Positions 27,475 to 37,244 of a stretch of 57,446 nt of DNA are shown one piece after another. The DNA is from an uncultured Pelagibacteraceae bacterium (GTDB lineage: Bacteria; Pseudomonadota; Alphaproteobacteria; Pelagibacterales; Pelagibacteraceae), in assembly GCA_902615425.1 (NCBI GenBank), contig CACMPD010000007.1, positions 1-57,446 of the forward strand, in the 5' to 3' direction. The stretch's first letter is position 1, and each line of letters starts with the position of its first letter. The translations under genes and the position numbers were made by a program. Below the pieces are notes generated by a model. It was not told where the DNA came from. It searched no databases and saw nothing but the letters and a program-made list of their open reading frames with translations.

Positions 27475-28518
27475 TTATCTTAATGGTGGTACGTATAAAA
27501 TTCCACCTTGAGTCCACAATGCATTTGGACCTCTACTTCCAGGTAAAATTCCAGTGTCTTGGATGTTTCTCTTATAACTTTCACCATAGTTACCAACTTG
27601 TTTGATAATTCTCAAAGACCAGTCATTATCTAAACCAAGTTTTTCGCCCATTCCAGGTTCAGCACCTGTAATTTTTCTAATTGATGGGTTTTCAGATGAT
27701 TTCATCATATCTGCGTTAGCTGAAGTGACTCCATATTCCTCTGCTTCAATCATAACATTTAATGACCATCTAACTATATCTTCCCAAACAGCGTCCCCTT
27801 GACGTACAACAGGGCCTAATGGTTCTTTAGAAATAGTTTCTGGTAAAATTATATGGTCATCTGGATTTGAAAGCACTGTTCTTTGAGCTGCAAGACCAGA
27901 TTTGTCAGTTGTGTAAGCATCACATCTACCTGCACCATAAGTATCTCTAGCTTCATCTGCTTTTTCAAAACCAACTAATTTATAGTCAATTTTTTTTGCA
28001 GCCATAAAATCAGCTAAGTTTAACTCTGTAGTGGTTCCAATGTTTGTACAAACAGACATTCCTGATTTAAAATCAGCTGTTGATTTCATACCAGAGTCTT
28101 TTCTTACCATAAAACCTTGACCATCGTAAAAATTTACTCCTACGAATGTTAAGTTTAGATCTGCATCCCTAGTCAATGTCCATGTTGTATTTCTTGATAA
28201 CACATCTACTTGACCAGCATTAAGAGCAGTAAATCTCTCCTTGGCACTAAGTGGCGTATACTTTACTTTGTTTGCATCACCTAATACTGCAGCAGCTACC
28301 GCTCTACATACATCTACATCAACACCCTCCCAATTTCCTGCAGCATCAGCATTAGAGAAACCAGCAAGACCTTGTGATACACCGCATCTAACAAAATCTT
28401 TTTTAATAGTGTTTTTCAATGTTTTTGACTTCTTTGCAGCCATAGTCTCTGTTGTAAAAGTAAACAACACAGCTACCATAGCAACTAGAGAAGTTAATTG
28501 TTTTAAGTATTTAAACAT
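27475..28518 (-). CDS. aapJ: General L-amino acid ABC transporter substrate-binding protein
   Basis: A 347-residue type 3 periplasmic binding protein with a signal peptide (1-27, TMA/AK). Ligand-site motifs near the N-terminus read GVSQGLAGFSNADAAGNWEGVDVDVCRAVAAA, followed by RFTALNAGQVDVLSRNTTWT and GAGRCDAYTTDKSGLA, all typical of AapJ/BztA. Broad amino-acid specificity is expected from the family. It is first in the operon and followed by an attenuating terminator. Its promoter must lie between 28519 and 28683, where a 14-base palindrome is seen. Confidence 0.94.
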   Translation of the reverse strand: MFKYLKQLTSLVAMVAVLFTFTTETMAAKKSKTLKNTIKKDFVRCGVSQGLAGFSNADAAGNWEGVDVDVCRAVAAAVLGDANKVKYTPLSAKERFTALNAGQVDVLSRNTTWTLTRDADLNLTFVGVNFYDGQGFMVRKDSGMKSTADFKSGMSVCTNIGTTTELNLADFMAAKKIDYKLVGFEKADEARDTYGAGRCDAYTTDKSGLAAQRTVLSNPDDHIILPETISKEPLGPVVRQGDAVWEDIVRWSLNVMIEAEEYGVTSANADMMKSSENPSIRKITGAEPGMGEKLGLDNDWSLRIIKQVGNYGESYKRNIQDTGILPGSRGPNALWTQGGILYVPPLR

Positions 28519-28539
28519 ATTTCTTCCTATTGTTTATTT

Positions 28540-28553
28540 ATTTGTTAACAAAT
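28540..28553. promoter_or_regulatory. 14-bp perfect palindrome in the aapJ leader
   Basis: ATTTGTTAACAAAT is perfectly self-complementary and lies 22-35 bases upstream of the aapJ ATG. It could be a repressor site; with such AT-rich sequence, chance occurrence is quite possible. The rest of 28519-28683 shows only AT-rich sequence. Confidence 0.25.
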
Positions 28554-28683
28554 AATTCAAAATTGCTTTTGAATATACTTAATTTAAGCATGATAAAAAT
28601 AGGTGTTCAAGGGAAATTTAATCTCATTTCGAATTAAATTAAAATCTAGTCAAGATAAATTTTAACCAAAAATGTGCTAGTAA

Positions 28684-28760
28684 TGGCGCGCCCTGAAGGA
28701 TTCGAACCTACGACCCTCGGTTTAGAAAACCGATGCTCTATCCAGCTGAGCTAAGGGCGC
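28684..28760 (-). tRNA. tRNA-Arg (TCT)
   Basis: On the minus strand the acceptor GCGCCCT pairs with AGGGCGC, the anticodon loop TTTCTAA carries TCT, the D-arm is AGCTCAGCTGGATAGAGC and the T-arm has GGTTCGAATCC. The discriminator is G and CCA is encoded. 77 nt. It reads AGA, expected to be the dominant arginine codon here. Confidence 0.96.
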
Positions 28761-28788
28761 AAAATCTTATTACATATACAATAATTAA

Positions 28789-30195
28789 TTAATTTTTAAA
28801 AAGAAATTTTTTAACAAGAAGCAAGATTGTTAATAACTCAATTCGACCAACAATCATAAAAAAAATAAGACAATATTTGGTAAAATATGAAAGATTATAA
28901 AAAGTTATGTCACTTAAACCATAAGAACTTGAATTGACAGTATTCATTAATGTTAAAATAGATAACTTAAATGAATTTTCAAAGCTAAATTCGCTTACAG
29001 TCAATAATATTGTTAAAATAAAAAGTGATAAAATAAATATGAGAACTGATAAAAAATATTTACTTATCTCACTAAAGTCAAAATTAACTTCAGAGAAAAA
29101 TAACTTATTCTTATATATATTTTTTGGTCTACTGAATGATAAAATTTGATTAATTGAATATATAAATAAAGAATAAATCTTTATAAATCTCAACCCTGAA
29201 CTTGTAGAAAAAAAAGATCCTCCAATAATTACCAAAATCAAATAAATGAAATTCAAATTTGTATTTGAATTATCTAGTGTAAAACCAATATTCGACATAC
29301 TACTTGATATTGACAAAAAATAATTCAAAAAGTTTTGATTAAAACTAAAAAATAAAAAAAAGATAATCAAAACTATAACGAAATAAATTATTAAATTCAG
29401 ATCTTCGTACAAAAAATTTACATTTTTTTTCTTGAAGAAAAATAAGTTGTAACTGAAAAAAATACTAAAAAAAGATGCCAACATCAAAAATGCCAAAATA
29501 ATAGTTTGAGTATCTTCTCTAATTATATTGGATAAATTATTTGTAGGTAAAAAACCACCGGAAGAAATTAATGAAAATGCTAAATTTAAAGAGTCAAAAG
29601 TTCTTATAGAGAATAAATTTAGTATTATAAAAATTACTAAAGTTATACCAGAATATATTAAAAACACTTTTATTGCTTGTCTGAATACCTCTGAAGTATT
29701 AAATGAAAAAAAATTTGTTAATGTTTTTTTAAAATTTTCATCATAAATATCTATTAAATAAATTATAGAAAATAAGAAATATAATCCCCCAATCCATTGG
29801 GTAGTTGCCCTCCATAAAATCAGACTTTGATCTATATTTTTTATATTTTCAAAGATAGTAAAACCAGTAGATGTAAAACCTGAAACTGCTTCAAAAAAAG
29901 AATTTATAAAGGTTAAGTTATAAATACTTAGGTAAAAAGGAATAGATAAAATTAAAGGTAGTAAAATATATCCCAAAAAAACAGTTAAAATTTTTAGAAA
30001 AATTGATGTTTTTTTAGGCGATATTTTTAAATTATAAAAAAGAACTGCCAGGATCGAAGATAAAAATAAACTTAAATAATAAGTATCTAAGTTTAGGTAA
30101 AGATTGAAATAGTAAGAATAAATTATATTAAAAAAAGATAAAATAGAAATTAATCCAAAAAAGAAACTTAGATATTTAATTTGCAATCCAAACAT
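28789..30195 (-). CDS. trkH: Trk potassium uptake system membrane subunit TrkH
   Basis: A 468-residue, highly hydrophobic protein of the TrkH/KtrB family. Pore-loop segments are visible as EAVSGFTSTGFTIFENI near residue 105, SLISSGGFLPTNN and SSSMSNIGFTLDNSN, each with the conserved glycine of the potassium filter; the fourth is near NSSSYGLSD. It imports potassium with the help of cytosolic TrkA, encoded 4 bases upstream in the same direction. Length close to 480 aa is normal. Confidence 0.92.
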   Translation of the reverse strand: MFGLQIKYLSFFFGLISILSFFNIIYSYYFNLYLNLDTYYLSLFLSSILAVLFYNLKISPKKTSIFLKILTVFLGYILLPLILSIPFYLSIYNLTFINSFFEAVSGFTSTGFTIFENIKNIDQSLILWRATTQWIGGLYFLFSIIYLIDIYDENFKKTLTNFFSFNTSEVFRQAIKVFLIYSGITLVIFIILNLFSIRTFDSLNLAFSLISSGGFLPTNNLSNIIREDTQTIILAFLMLASFFSIFFSYNLFFFKKKNVNFLYEDLNLIIYFVIVLIIFFLFFSFNQNFLNYFLSISSSMSNIGFTLDNSNTNLNFIYLILVIIGGSFFSTSSGLRFIKIYSLFIYSINQILSFSRPKNIYKNKLFFSEVNFDFSEISKYFLSVLIFILSLFILTILLTVSEFSFENSFKLSILTLMNTVNSSSYGLSDITFYNLSYFTKYCLIFFMIVGRIELLTILLLVKKFLFKN

Positions 30196-30199
30196 CTAA

Positions 30200-31591
30200 T
30201 TATACTGAACTTAATCTAAAGATATTTTCGACAAAAGATATAGAGTCTTTTTTAACAATAAATACAACTCTATCATCTTTTTTAAAAACAAAATTGGATC
30301 TAGGTATAATTATTTTTTTATCTCTTAATACAGCACCAATTCTTAGTTCATCTGGTAAATTGGAATTTTTTATTTCTTTATTGATTAATTCAGAAGTTTC
30401 AATTATTTCAGCCTCAATTACCTCATATTCACCATCTGACAGAGTATATGCATTTTCAATTGTTCCTTTGTGTATATGTTTTAAAATACTTGAAACAGTC
30501 GTCATTCTTGGGTCAATTAAATCATCAATTTTTAATGATGATTGAAGAAGTGAATAATTTGGTTTGTTAATTAATGCCATTGTTCTTTTATCATCAATAT
30601 CTTTTTGGTCTTTAGCGAATTTTTCAACTAACACGCTGACCATCAAGTTATCTTCATCATCATTTGTTAGAGCTAATACAGTTTCAGCTTCCCCTAGATT
30701 TGCTTCAGTTAAAACTTCTTCATCTAGACCATCACCATTTATAACAATCGCATCATTTAGTTGATTTGCTAAAAACTCTGCTCGCTCCTTATTTTTTTCA
30801 ACAATTTTAACCCTAACAGTTTCTAAGGTCTCCTCAATGTTCTTAGCTAAATTAAAACCAATATTTCCTCCACCAATAATTAAAATCTTTTTTGAAATTT
30901 TTTCTTCATGACCAAAAGCTTCGAGAGTTTCTGACATTTGTGACGAATTAATAATTACATAAATTTTGTCATCTTTTTTTACGGAGTCTGTTTTTTTTGG
31001 AATAAAAAATTTATTATCTCTATTAATTCCGATAATATTTGCCTCTAATTTTGGGTATTTATTTGTGAGTTCATTAAACTTGATACCTATAGATTTACAA
31101 TCCTCTTTAATGAATATCTCCAATAATCTTATTTTATTATCAGCAAAAGGTACACTATCTAAAGCACCTGGCGCCTCCAATTTTCGTTGAATTGATTTGG
31201 AAATTTCTATCTCAGGAGAAATAATCACATCTATTGGTAAATTTTCTTTATTATAAACTCTTGTAAATCTTGGGTTTAGATAGTCTTGTGATCTAATTCT
31301 TGCTATTTTTTTTTGAATATTAAATATTGAAAATGCTATTTGGCAAATGAGCATATTAATTTCGTCATTTCTTGTAACAGCTATAATCATATCTGTTTCA
31401 GCAGCATTGGCTTTTTCAAGAATTGATGGATATGTAGCTTTTCCAACGATTGCTTTAACATCCAAACTATCATTGATTTTTTGGATATCCTCACTTGATT
31501 GATCAATAACTGTTATCGAATGACCTTGTTCACTCAATAACTTTGCAATAGTAAAACCTACCCTACCAGCACCACAGATGATTATATTCAT
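30200..31591 (-). CDS. trkA: Trk potassium uptake regulatory subunit TrkA
   Basis: A 463-residue cytosolic gating protein with two RCK (TrkA-N plus TrkA-C) units. The first Rossmann motif is IICGAGRVGFTIAKLL with acidic VID at its second strand; the second is ILIIGGGNIGFNLAKNI. Both bind NAD(H) or nucleotides in the family. It follows ntrX by one base, the gene order ntrY-ntrX-trkA known in other Alphaproteobacteria, here extended by trkH. Confidence 0.95.
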   Translation of the reverse strand: MNIIICGAGRVGFTIAKLLSEQGHSITVIDQSSEDIQKINDSLDVKAIVGKATYPSILEKANAAETDMIIAVTRNDEINMLICQIAFSIFNIQKKIARIRSQDYLNPRFTRVYNKENLPIDVIISPEIEISKSIQRKLEAPGALDSVPFADNKIRLLEIFIKEDCKSIGIKFNELTNKYPKLEANIIGINRDNKFFIPKKTDSVKKDDKIYVIINSSQMSETLEAFGHEEKISKKILIIGGGNIGFNLAKNIEETLETVRVKIVEKNKERAEFLANQLNDAIVINGDGLDEEVLTEANLGEAETVLALTNDDEDNLMVSVLVEKFAKDQKDIDDKRTMALINKPNYSLLQSSLKIDDLIDPRMTTVSSILKHIHKGTIENAYTLSDGEYEVIEAEIIETSELINKEIKNSNLPDELRIGAVLRDKKIIIPRSNFVFKKDDRVVFIVKKDSISFVENIFRLSSV

Positions 31592-31592
31592 T

Positions 31593-32948
31593 TCAGTTAA
31601 ATTCTTTTATTCCTAAGCCTTTAAGCTTTCTATGAAGCGCACTTCTTTCCATACCAACAAAGTTAGCTGTTTTAGATATATTTCCATTAAATTTTTTAAG
31701 TTGAATAGTTAAATACTCTTTTTCAAAATTTTCTCTAGCCTCTTTTAGAGGTACAGATAAGCTATTTTCAGTAATTTTATCATCATAATTGTCGCTTTTT
31801 AATGACTCTTTTACAATATTAGAAATTTTGTCTTTTGTATCAGGTTGTAAAATTGCAATTCTTTCAATCAAATTTCTTAGTTCCCTTACATTGCCTTTCC
31901 AATCATGATTCAAAATATATGAGTCATTTTCATCAATAGCTAATTCTTTAATATTATAATTTGCAGAAATCATCTTTGAAAAATATTTTATTAACAGAGG
32001 TATATCTGAAATTCTTTCGTTTAATGATTTAATATTAATTTCAAAAACGTTTAATCTATGATATAGGTCTTCTCTAAAATTACCTATTTTTATTTCATCT
32101 TTTAAATCCTTACTTGATGAACAAATTAATCTAACGTCAACATTGATATCATTATTACCATTTAATCTTTTAAATTTTTGATCAATAAGAACTCTTAATA
32201 TTTTTGATTGAATGACAAGGGGAATTTCAGAAACTTGATCAATTAATAAAGTGCCTTTATTAGCTTTTTCTAAAGCACCATATGAAATGGAACCATCTAT
32301 CTTTTCTTCCCCAAATAATTCTTGTTCATATTTTTCAGAGTCAAGAAGTGCCCCATTTAGAATAATAAACGGATTTTTTTCTCTTTTGGAATTTTTATGA
32401 ATTTTTCTTGCAATTAATTCCTTCCCTGAACCTGATGGCCCATTTATAAGAATCCTACTCTCAGTTAAAGATATCTTTTTTATTTGTTCTCGTATTGTAG
32501 ATATGTTTTTACTGTCACCTATTAAATCATACGAAGAAAATAACTTATTTTCATAATCCTTATTTTGTTTTTTTAATTGAAGATTTTCAACAGCTCTAGT
32601 TATAAAATTTAGTAATCTAGCTTGGTCAAAAGGTTTTTCTACAAATTCAAATGCACCGTGCTTTAATGAATTTACTGCCATTTCAATATTAGCATGCCCT
32701 GTAATAATAATTACTGGTACATCTTTATTTATAGACTTGATATGAGATAATAGCTCTATTCCATCATTATCACCTTTATCTAATTTTACATCTAGGATAG
32801 CCACATCAGGCATTTTTTTGTTAATTTCTTTTAACGCTTGATTATAATTAGCTGCTACTCTGGTTTTGTAGCCAGCATCAACAATTAATTCATTTAGGAT
32901 ATTTCTTATATCCGCATTGTCATCAACTATTAATATTTCTGTTGTCAT
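31593..32948 (-). CDS. ntrX: NtrX-like response regulator with degenerate AAA+ domain
   Basis: A 451-residue regulator: receiver domain with Asp53, a central AAA+ domain and a C-terminal Fis-type HTH (GNISKTANFVGMERSALHRKLKGL). Walker A GPSGSGKE (170-177) and the Arg-finger region FREDLYHRLNVFEI are present. Two features of sigma-54 activators are missing: the GAFTGA loop is replaced (LFGEEKIDGSISYGALE, 211-227), and Walker B reads LLIDQ with Gln238 where Glu is expected. It therefore probably does not remodel sigma-54 holoenzyme and may act as a simple DNA-binding regulator. Overlaps ntrY by 26 bases. Confidence 0.92.
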   Translation of the reverse strand: MTTEILIVDDNADIRNILNELIVDAGYKTRVAANYNQALKEINKKMPDVAILDVKLDKGDNDGIELLSHIKSINKDVPVIIITGHANIEMAVNSLKHGAFEFVEKPFDQARLLNFITRAVENLQLKKQNKDYENKLFSSYDLIGDSKNISTIREQIKKISLTESRILINGPSGSGKELIARKIHKNSKREKNPFIILNGALLDSEKYEQELFGEEKIDGSISYGALEKANKGTLLIDQVSEIPLVIQSKILRVLIDQKFKRLNGNNDINVDVRLICSSSKDLKDEIKIGNFREDLYHRLNVFEINIKSLNERISDIPLLIKYFSKMISANYNIKELAIDENDSYILNHDWKGNVRELRNLIERIAILQPDTKDKISNIVKESLKSDNYDDKITENSLSVPLKEARENFEKEYLTIQLKKFNGNISKTANFVGMERSALHRKLKGLGIKEFN

Positions 32949-34719
32949 TTAAATAAAATCTTATCTGTATCTTTGCACCATTGCTAATTGGAATAAATTG
33001 GAGTTCACCTTTGTGATCATTTATAATTTTATTTACTATAGATAGACCTAGTCCAGTTCCATTTTTTTTTGTTGTGTAATATGGGTTTAAAATTTCCTCT
33101 ATATTATTTTTATCAAAACCAATACCATTATCCTCTATTGATATTAAAATATGGTCATTATTTGATGAAATATCAATTGAAATTTTCTTTTTAAAATCAA
33201 GGTTTTTTTCAACTTTTTGTTCTATGCTCTCGATAGAGTTCTTTATTAAATTAATAAAAACTCTTGAAATTTGTTCTTTGTCACATTCAAGTAAAATCTC
33301 CTCATCTCCTTTAGTTAAATCTATCTCAATAGATTTATTAATCTCTGATAGTAATTTAATATTTTCATTTAATAACTTTACTAAATTATTTCTCTTTAAA
33401 ATTGGTTTTGGCATTCTTGCAAAATCTGAAAATTCGTTTACTAAATTTTCTATTTGTTTTATTTGAGAATTTATAATTTTCAAATTTTCTCTAAACGACT
33501 CTTGGTCTTCATTTGTTATTTGTTTGGAATATTTATTTTTAATTCGATCTATCGTTAATTGTATTGGTGTTAGAGGATTTTTAATTTCATGGGCTAGTTT
33601 TCTTGATAAATTTCCCCATGCTTTATATCTCTCATTTATAATTAATTTTTCTTGCTGATTTTTGAGTCTACTAATCATAGAATTAAAATTTTTATTTAAA
33701 ACCTCCATATCTTTATCAGTTTTAATCTCTGGTACTTTTGTATTAAGATTTCCCTGGCCTATTTCTGTTGATGCGAAAATAAGATTATTAATGGATCTAA
33801 AAAACCTAGAAGAAAACCGAATTGCAATCGTAATAGATATAAATAACAACAATGAAACAATAATAATATAAATTATAAAAAAGGAAATTTTAATACCTGT
33901 GCTTCTTTCTTCTACAGTGTAGTAGAAATTTATTGCTTCTTGAGATTCAGCTAAATAGTTTGAAATATTTTTATCCAAAAATTTTACAACATATAAAAAC
34001 CGATCTTCTGATGATTGCAGTCGCATTATAGCAGCAGAAATATTTGCTTTTGTATTAATTATCTTTAATGGTCTATCATCCTCAAGAACTAAATTTAAAG
34101 CTTTATCAACCGGTGGAATATATTTTTCTTTTTTTTCAGTTGAATATAATAGCTTTTTATTTTTATCAATAATATGAATTTCATCAACATCTCTAATAAT
34201 TTTTTGGGTTCTCAAAAATCTTAGATATTCATTTGCATTTTCATTCAAAAAATTAGCACTTTTATTTGTATCAAAGGCAATCAGAATAATATCAGATTGA
34301 ATTTTATTTCTTACTTCCTCTACATAATTTTTCGCAAGTTCATAAGAATTATTAACAACTGTTGTAACTTTTTTGTCAAAATACTTTTCCAAAGCAAATG
34401 AAAAGAGAAAGAGAGAAAAGATTGAAATTAAGATTGATGGTATAAGGGTAAATAATGAAAAATAAGTTATATATTTTTTATTAGAAGTTAAACCATCTTT
34501 ATCAATATCGCTCTTTATAGAATTTTTAATTTCAACAAAGATAAATATGAATAATAAAACAAGTAAAAAAATATTTAAAATTAATAAATATTGTAAATTT
34601 TTCTGATTTAATTCAATAAAACTTCTATCAATAAATGTTAAAAAAGTTAAAAAACCTATGAATAGTGTGATACTAGATAGAAAAATAATGAATATATTTT
34701 TTTTCAAAAATTCTAACAT
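32923..34719 (-). CDS. ntrY: NtrY-like sensor histidine kinase
   Basis: A 598-residue membrane histidine kinase, shorter than typical NtrY (about 720-770 aa). Spans at about 9-30, 41-63, 84-111 and 279-301 enclose an extracytoplasmic region (112-278). HAMP (about 301-355) is followed almost directly by HisKA with His377 in KLAHEIKNPLTPIQLTIDRIK, so the PAS domain usual in NtrY seems absent. HATPase_c has DNGIGFD and KNGTGLGLSIV. Partner of NtrX; redox or nitrogen signals are proposed for the family, and the signal here is unknown. Confidence 0.9.
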   Translation of the reverse strand: MLEFLKKNIFIIFLSSITLFIGFLTFLTFIDRSFIELNQKNLQYLLILNIFLLVLLFIFIFVEIKNSIKSDIDKDGLTSNKKYITYFSLFTLIPSILISIFSLFLFSFALEKYFDKKVTTVVNNSYELAKNYVEEVRNKIQSDIILIAFDTNKSANFLNENANEYLRFLRTQKIIRDVDEIHIIDKNKKLLYSTEKKEKYIPPVDKALNLVLEDDRPLKIINTKANISAAIMRLQSSEDRFLYVVKFLDKNISNYLAESQEAINFYYTVEERSTGIKISFFIIYIIIVSLLLFISITIAIRFSSRFFRSINNLIFASTEIGQGNLNTKVPEIKTDKDMEVLNKNFNSMISRLKNQQEKLIINERYKAWGNLSRKLAHEIKNPLTPIQLTIDRIKNKYSKQITNEDQESFRENLKIINSQIKQIENLVNEFSDFARMPKPILKRNNLVKLLNENIKLLSEINKSIEIDLTKGDEEILLECDKEQISRVFINLIKNSIESIEQKVEKNLDFKKKISIDISSNNDHILISIEDNGIGFDKNNIEEILNPYYTTKKNGTGLGLSIVNKIINDHKGELQFIPISNGAKIQIRFYLNDNRNINS

Positions 34720-34745
34720 AATTTAGAATTATAACATTAAAACAA

Positions 34746-35852
34746 ATGAACAACTATTTTGTAATATTAGCAGCTGGAAAAAGTAAGAGATTTAGCACAA
34801 AAATACCAAAACAATTTTTTGAGTACAAAAATAAAGAATTAATTGATCATTCAATAGAAAAATCTCTCGCGTCAAAGCTATTTAAAAAAATTTTGATTGT
34901 TACAAATAATCTTAAACATTTTAAAAAAAAGAAATATCCAAAATCAATAAGTATTATCAAAGGTGGAAAAGAAAGATCAGATTCCTCTTTTGAAGCTTTA
35001 AAATATCTAAAAAGATATAAGCCAAAAAATGTATTTATACATGATGCTGCTAGGCCTAATTTCTCAATTAGATTATTAAAAAATATTGTTAAAAGTTTAA
35101 AAAATAACAAAGCTGTAGTTCCAATTATCAATTCAAAAGACACAATAAAATATAAAATTCAAAATCGAATATTTAATCTTAACAGAGATAATTTGTTATT
35201 AACCCAGACTCCTCAAGCATTTAGATTTAAAGAGCTATATGAAGTAGCAAAAAATCAAAAAAATAAAGTTACTGATGAGGCAACATTATTCATAAATAAA
35301 GATTTTAAAATAAAATTTATACAAGGAGAAAAAGGAAATAATAAAATTACATATATTGAGGATATAAAAACACCCAAGACTTTTTATGGTATAGGATTTG
35401 ATATCCACAAGTTAGTGAAAAATAAAAAACTTTATCTTGGAGGAATAAAAATTCCTTTTCATTCAGGTCTAGAGGGTCATTCCGATGGGGATGTAATTTT
35501 ACATGCAATAATTGATTGTATTTTAGGAGCTGTGGGAAAAAAAGACATTGGTATATATTTTCCTAATACAAAGAAATTTAAAAATATTAGATCTCCAAAA
35601 ATGCTAAAACCAATTATATTTGATCTTAATAAATCTAATCTGATTATTAATAACTTAGACATTAACTTAATTTGCCAGAAACCAAGAGTTTCAAAATACA
35701 GAAATAAAATAATTAAATCAGTTTCAAATTTAACTGGTCTTAATGAAAACCAAATTAATTTAAAAGGTAAAACAGTAGAAAAATTAGGTTTAATAGGAAA
35801 AGAAAAGGCCATTGCTTGTGAAACAATAATTTCAATTACAAAATATGATTAA
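34746..35852 (+). CDS. ispDF: Bifunctional IspD/IspF isoprenoid enzyme
   Basis: A 368-residue fusion for two non-consecutive steps of the MEP pathway. The IspD cytidylyltransferase occupies residues 1-210 (ILAAGKSKRF, FIHDAARPN, TDEAT). The IspF cyclodiphosphate synthase occupies about 212-368, with metal ligands Asp219, His221 (GFDIHKL) and His253, and the GLEGHSDGDV loop. Fused IspDF is common in Alphaproteobacteria. The start lies 26 bases from divergent ntrY. Overlaps pgpA by 8 bases. Confidence 0.95.
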   Translation: MNNYFVILAAGKSKRFSTKIPKQFFEYKNKELIDHSIEKSLASKLFKKILIVTNNLKHFKKKKYPKSISIIKGGKERSDSSFEALKYLKRYKPKNVFIHDAARPNFSIRLLKNIVKSLKNNKAVVPIINSKDTIKYKIQNRIFNLNRDNLLLTQTPQAFRFKELYEVAKNQKNKVTDEATLFINKDFKIKFIQGEKGNNKITYIEDIKTPKTFYGIGFDIHKLVKNKKLYLGGIKIPFHSGLEGHSDGDVILHAIIDCILGAVGKKDIGIYFPNTKKFKNIRSPKMLKPIIFDLNKSNLIINNLDINLICQKPRVSKYRNKIIKSVSNLTGLNENQINLKGKTVEKLGLIGKEKAIACETIISITKYD

Positions 35853-36348
35853 AACTTTCAATTCCTTATTAGTTACAATGTTTGGCATAGGAAAAATAAA
35901 GATTATTCCTGGAACTTTTGGATCTTTAGCTACGATTATTTTTCTTTATTTTGTTTTTCACATACAAAAATTATCACCAAATATAATCTTAATAGGTTTA
36001 TTTATTATTTTTATTTATTCGTTTATAGCAGTTGCATCACACATCAAGGAGAAAGAAAATAAAGATCCAAAAGAGGTTATTATTGATGAATTTATAGGTC
36101 AATCTATACCAATTTATCTCTATGAAATATCTCACGGAACACAAAAAACATCTGATGAAGCCATAATTTTTTATGGAATTTGCTTTGTGCTTTTTAGATT
36201 TTTTGACATTCTCAAACCATTTCCAATAGATTATTTTGACAAAAATTATAAAAATAGTTTCGGTGTAATAATGGACGATGTTTGTGCAGGATTATATGTT
36301 GTTCTATCATTAATTTGTTTTATGTTAATAAGTAGTTATTTAATTTAA
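35845..36348 (+). CDS. pgpA: Phosphatidylglycerophosphatase A
   Basis: A 167-residue inner-membrane phosphatase. Family motifs are GIGKIKIIPGTFGS near residue 14, VIIDEFIGQ near 77 and FDILKPFPIDYFDK with DDVCAGLYVV toward the C-terminus. It removes phosphate from phosphatidylglycerophosphate to give phosphatidylglycerol, a main SAR11 phospholipid and a likely substrate pool for PlcP-type remodelling. Its stop overlaps the next start by one base. Confidence 0.92.
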   Translation: MIKTFNSLLVTMFGIGKIKIIPGTFGSLATIIFLYFVFHIQKLSPNIILIGLFIIFIYSFIAVASHIKEKENKDPKEVIIDEFIGQSIPIYLYEISHGTQKTSDEAIIFYGICFVLFRFFDILKPFPIDYFDKNYKNSFGVIMDDVCAGLYVVLSLICFMLISSYLI

Positions 36349-36809
36349 TGAAATCTTTAGTCAGACTCTTAACAAAAAAAAAATTAAAACTATCTATCGC
36401 TGAGTCTTGTACTGGTGGGTTATTAGCTAGTTCAGTTACCTCAATAAGTGGCGCTTCAAAAGTATTTAATTTAGGACTAGTCACCTATTCTAATCAAGCT
36501 AAAATTAAAATTCTTAAAGTAAATAAAAATATTATTAAGAGATATGGCGCAGTTAGTCACCAATGTTGCTTAACAATGGTAAATAACTTATCTAAAATAT
36601 CAAAAGCACATATAAACGTTTCTATAACTGGAATCGCTGGCCCCAAAGGTGGCACCAAACAAAAGCCTGTGGGTCTAGTTTATATTGGTATAAAAAAAGG
36701 TAAAAAAGTACTTATTAATAGGTGTTTATTCAAAAGTAAAAAAAGATCTTCAATTCAAAAAGCGACTGTCAAAAAAACCTTGGATTTAATTTTTAGTATT
36801 TCCAAATAA
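36348..36809 (+). CDS. pncC: CinA C-terminal-domain protein (PncC-type NMN amidohydrolase)
   Basis: A 153-residue stand-alone CinA C-terminal domain. The motif IAESCTGGLLASSVTSISGASKVF with the catalytic serine, VTYSNQAK and TGIAGPKGGTKQKPVGLVYIG are all present. The family deamidates nicotinamide mononucleotide, recycling it to NaMN. Its 3' end overlaps that of convergent ratA by 24 bases. Confidence 0.9.
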   Translation: MKSLVRLLTKKKLKLSIAESCTGGLLASSVTSISGASKVFNLGLVTYSNQAKIKILKVNKNIIKRYGAVSHQCCLTMVNNLSKISKAHINVSITGIAGPKGGTKQKPVGLVYIGIKKGKKVLINRCLFKSKKRSSIQKATVKKTLDLIFSISK

Positions 36810-37244
36810 TTCTTCAGCTCTTTTCTGAAATGCATCAGCTATTTTTTCTAAGCCAAATTGAAAAGAGACTACCATTAAAGAATTTAAAAATTTATTTTTT
36901 ATTTCAAAATCAATATCAAAAGTGACCTCGGTAATACCATTATTTTTATCACTAAACGTCCAATTATTTGTAAGATGATTTAATGGTCCCTCTATGTTTT
37001 TAACATAGATTGAATCAGTATTTTTATTAAAGGCAACATCACTTTTGTATGTATCTTTAAATGGACCTTTACCAATGGTTAAATCAGCAATAATTTTTTG
37101 CAAATCACCATCTTGTTTATTTTCATATATTTTTGCATCAAAACAAAATGGAACAAATTCAGGGTATTTTTCTATATCTAAAACAAGTTCAATTAAGTCT
37201 TTTTTTTCACATTCAATTAATCGCTTAACTGAAGCTTTTGGCAT
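36786..37244 (-). CDS. RatA/Coq10-type START-domain protein
   Basis: A 152-residue polyketide-cyclase/START-like protein. The N-terminus KASVKRLIECEKKDLIELVLDIEKYPEFVPFC is the hallmark of the family that includes E. coli RatA and mitochondrial Coq10. Association with lipA and common occurrence in Alphaproteobacteria favour a ubiquinone-binding chaperone role over a toxin. Its ATG overlaps the lipA stop by one base. Confidence 0.88.
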   Translation of the reverse strand: MPKASVKRLIECEKKDLIELVLDIEKYPEFVPFCFDAKIYENKQDGDLQKIIADLTIGKGPFKDTYKSDVAFNKNTDSIYVKNIEGPLNHLTNNWTFSDKNNGITEVTFDIDFEIKNKFLNSLMVVSFQFGLEKIADAFQKRAEELFGNTKN

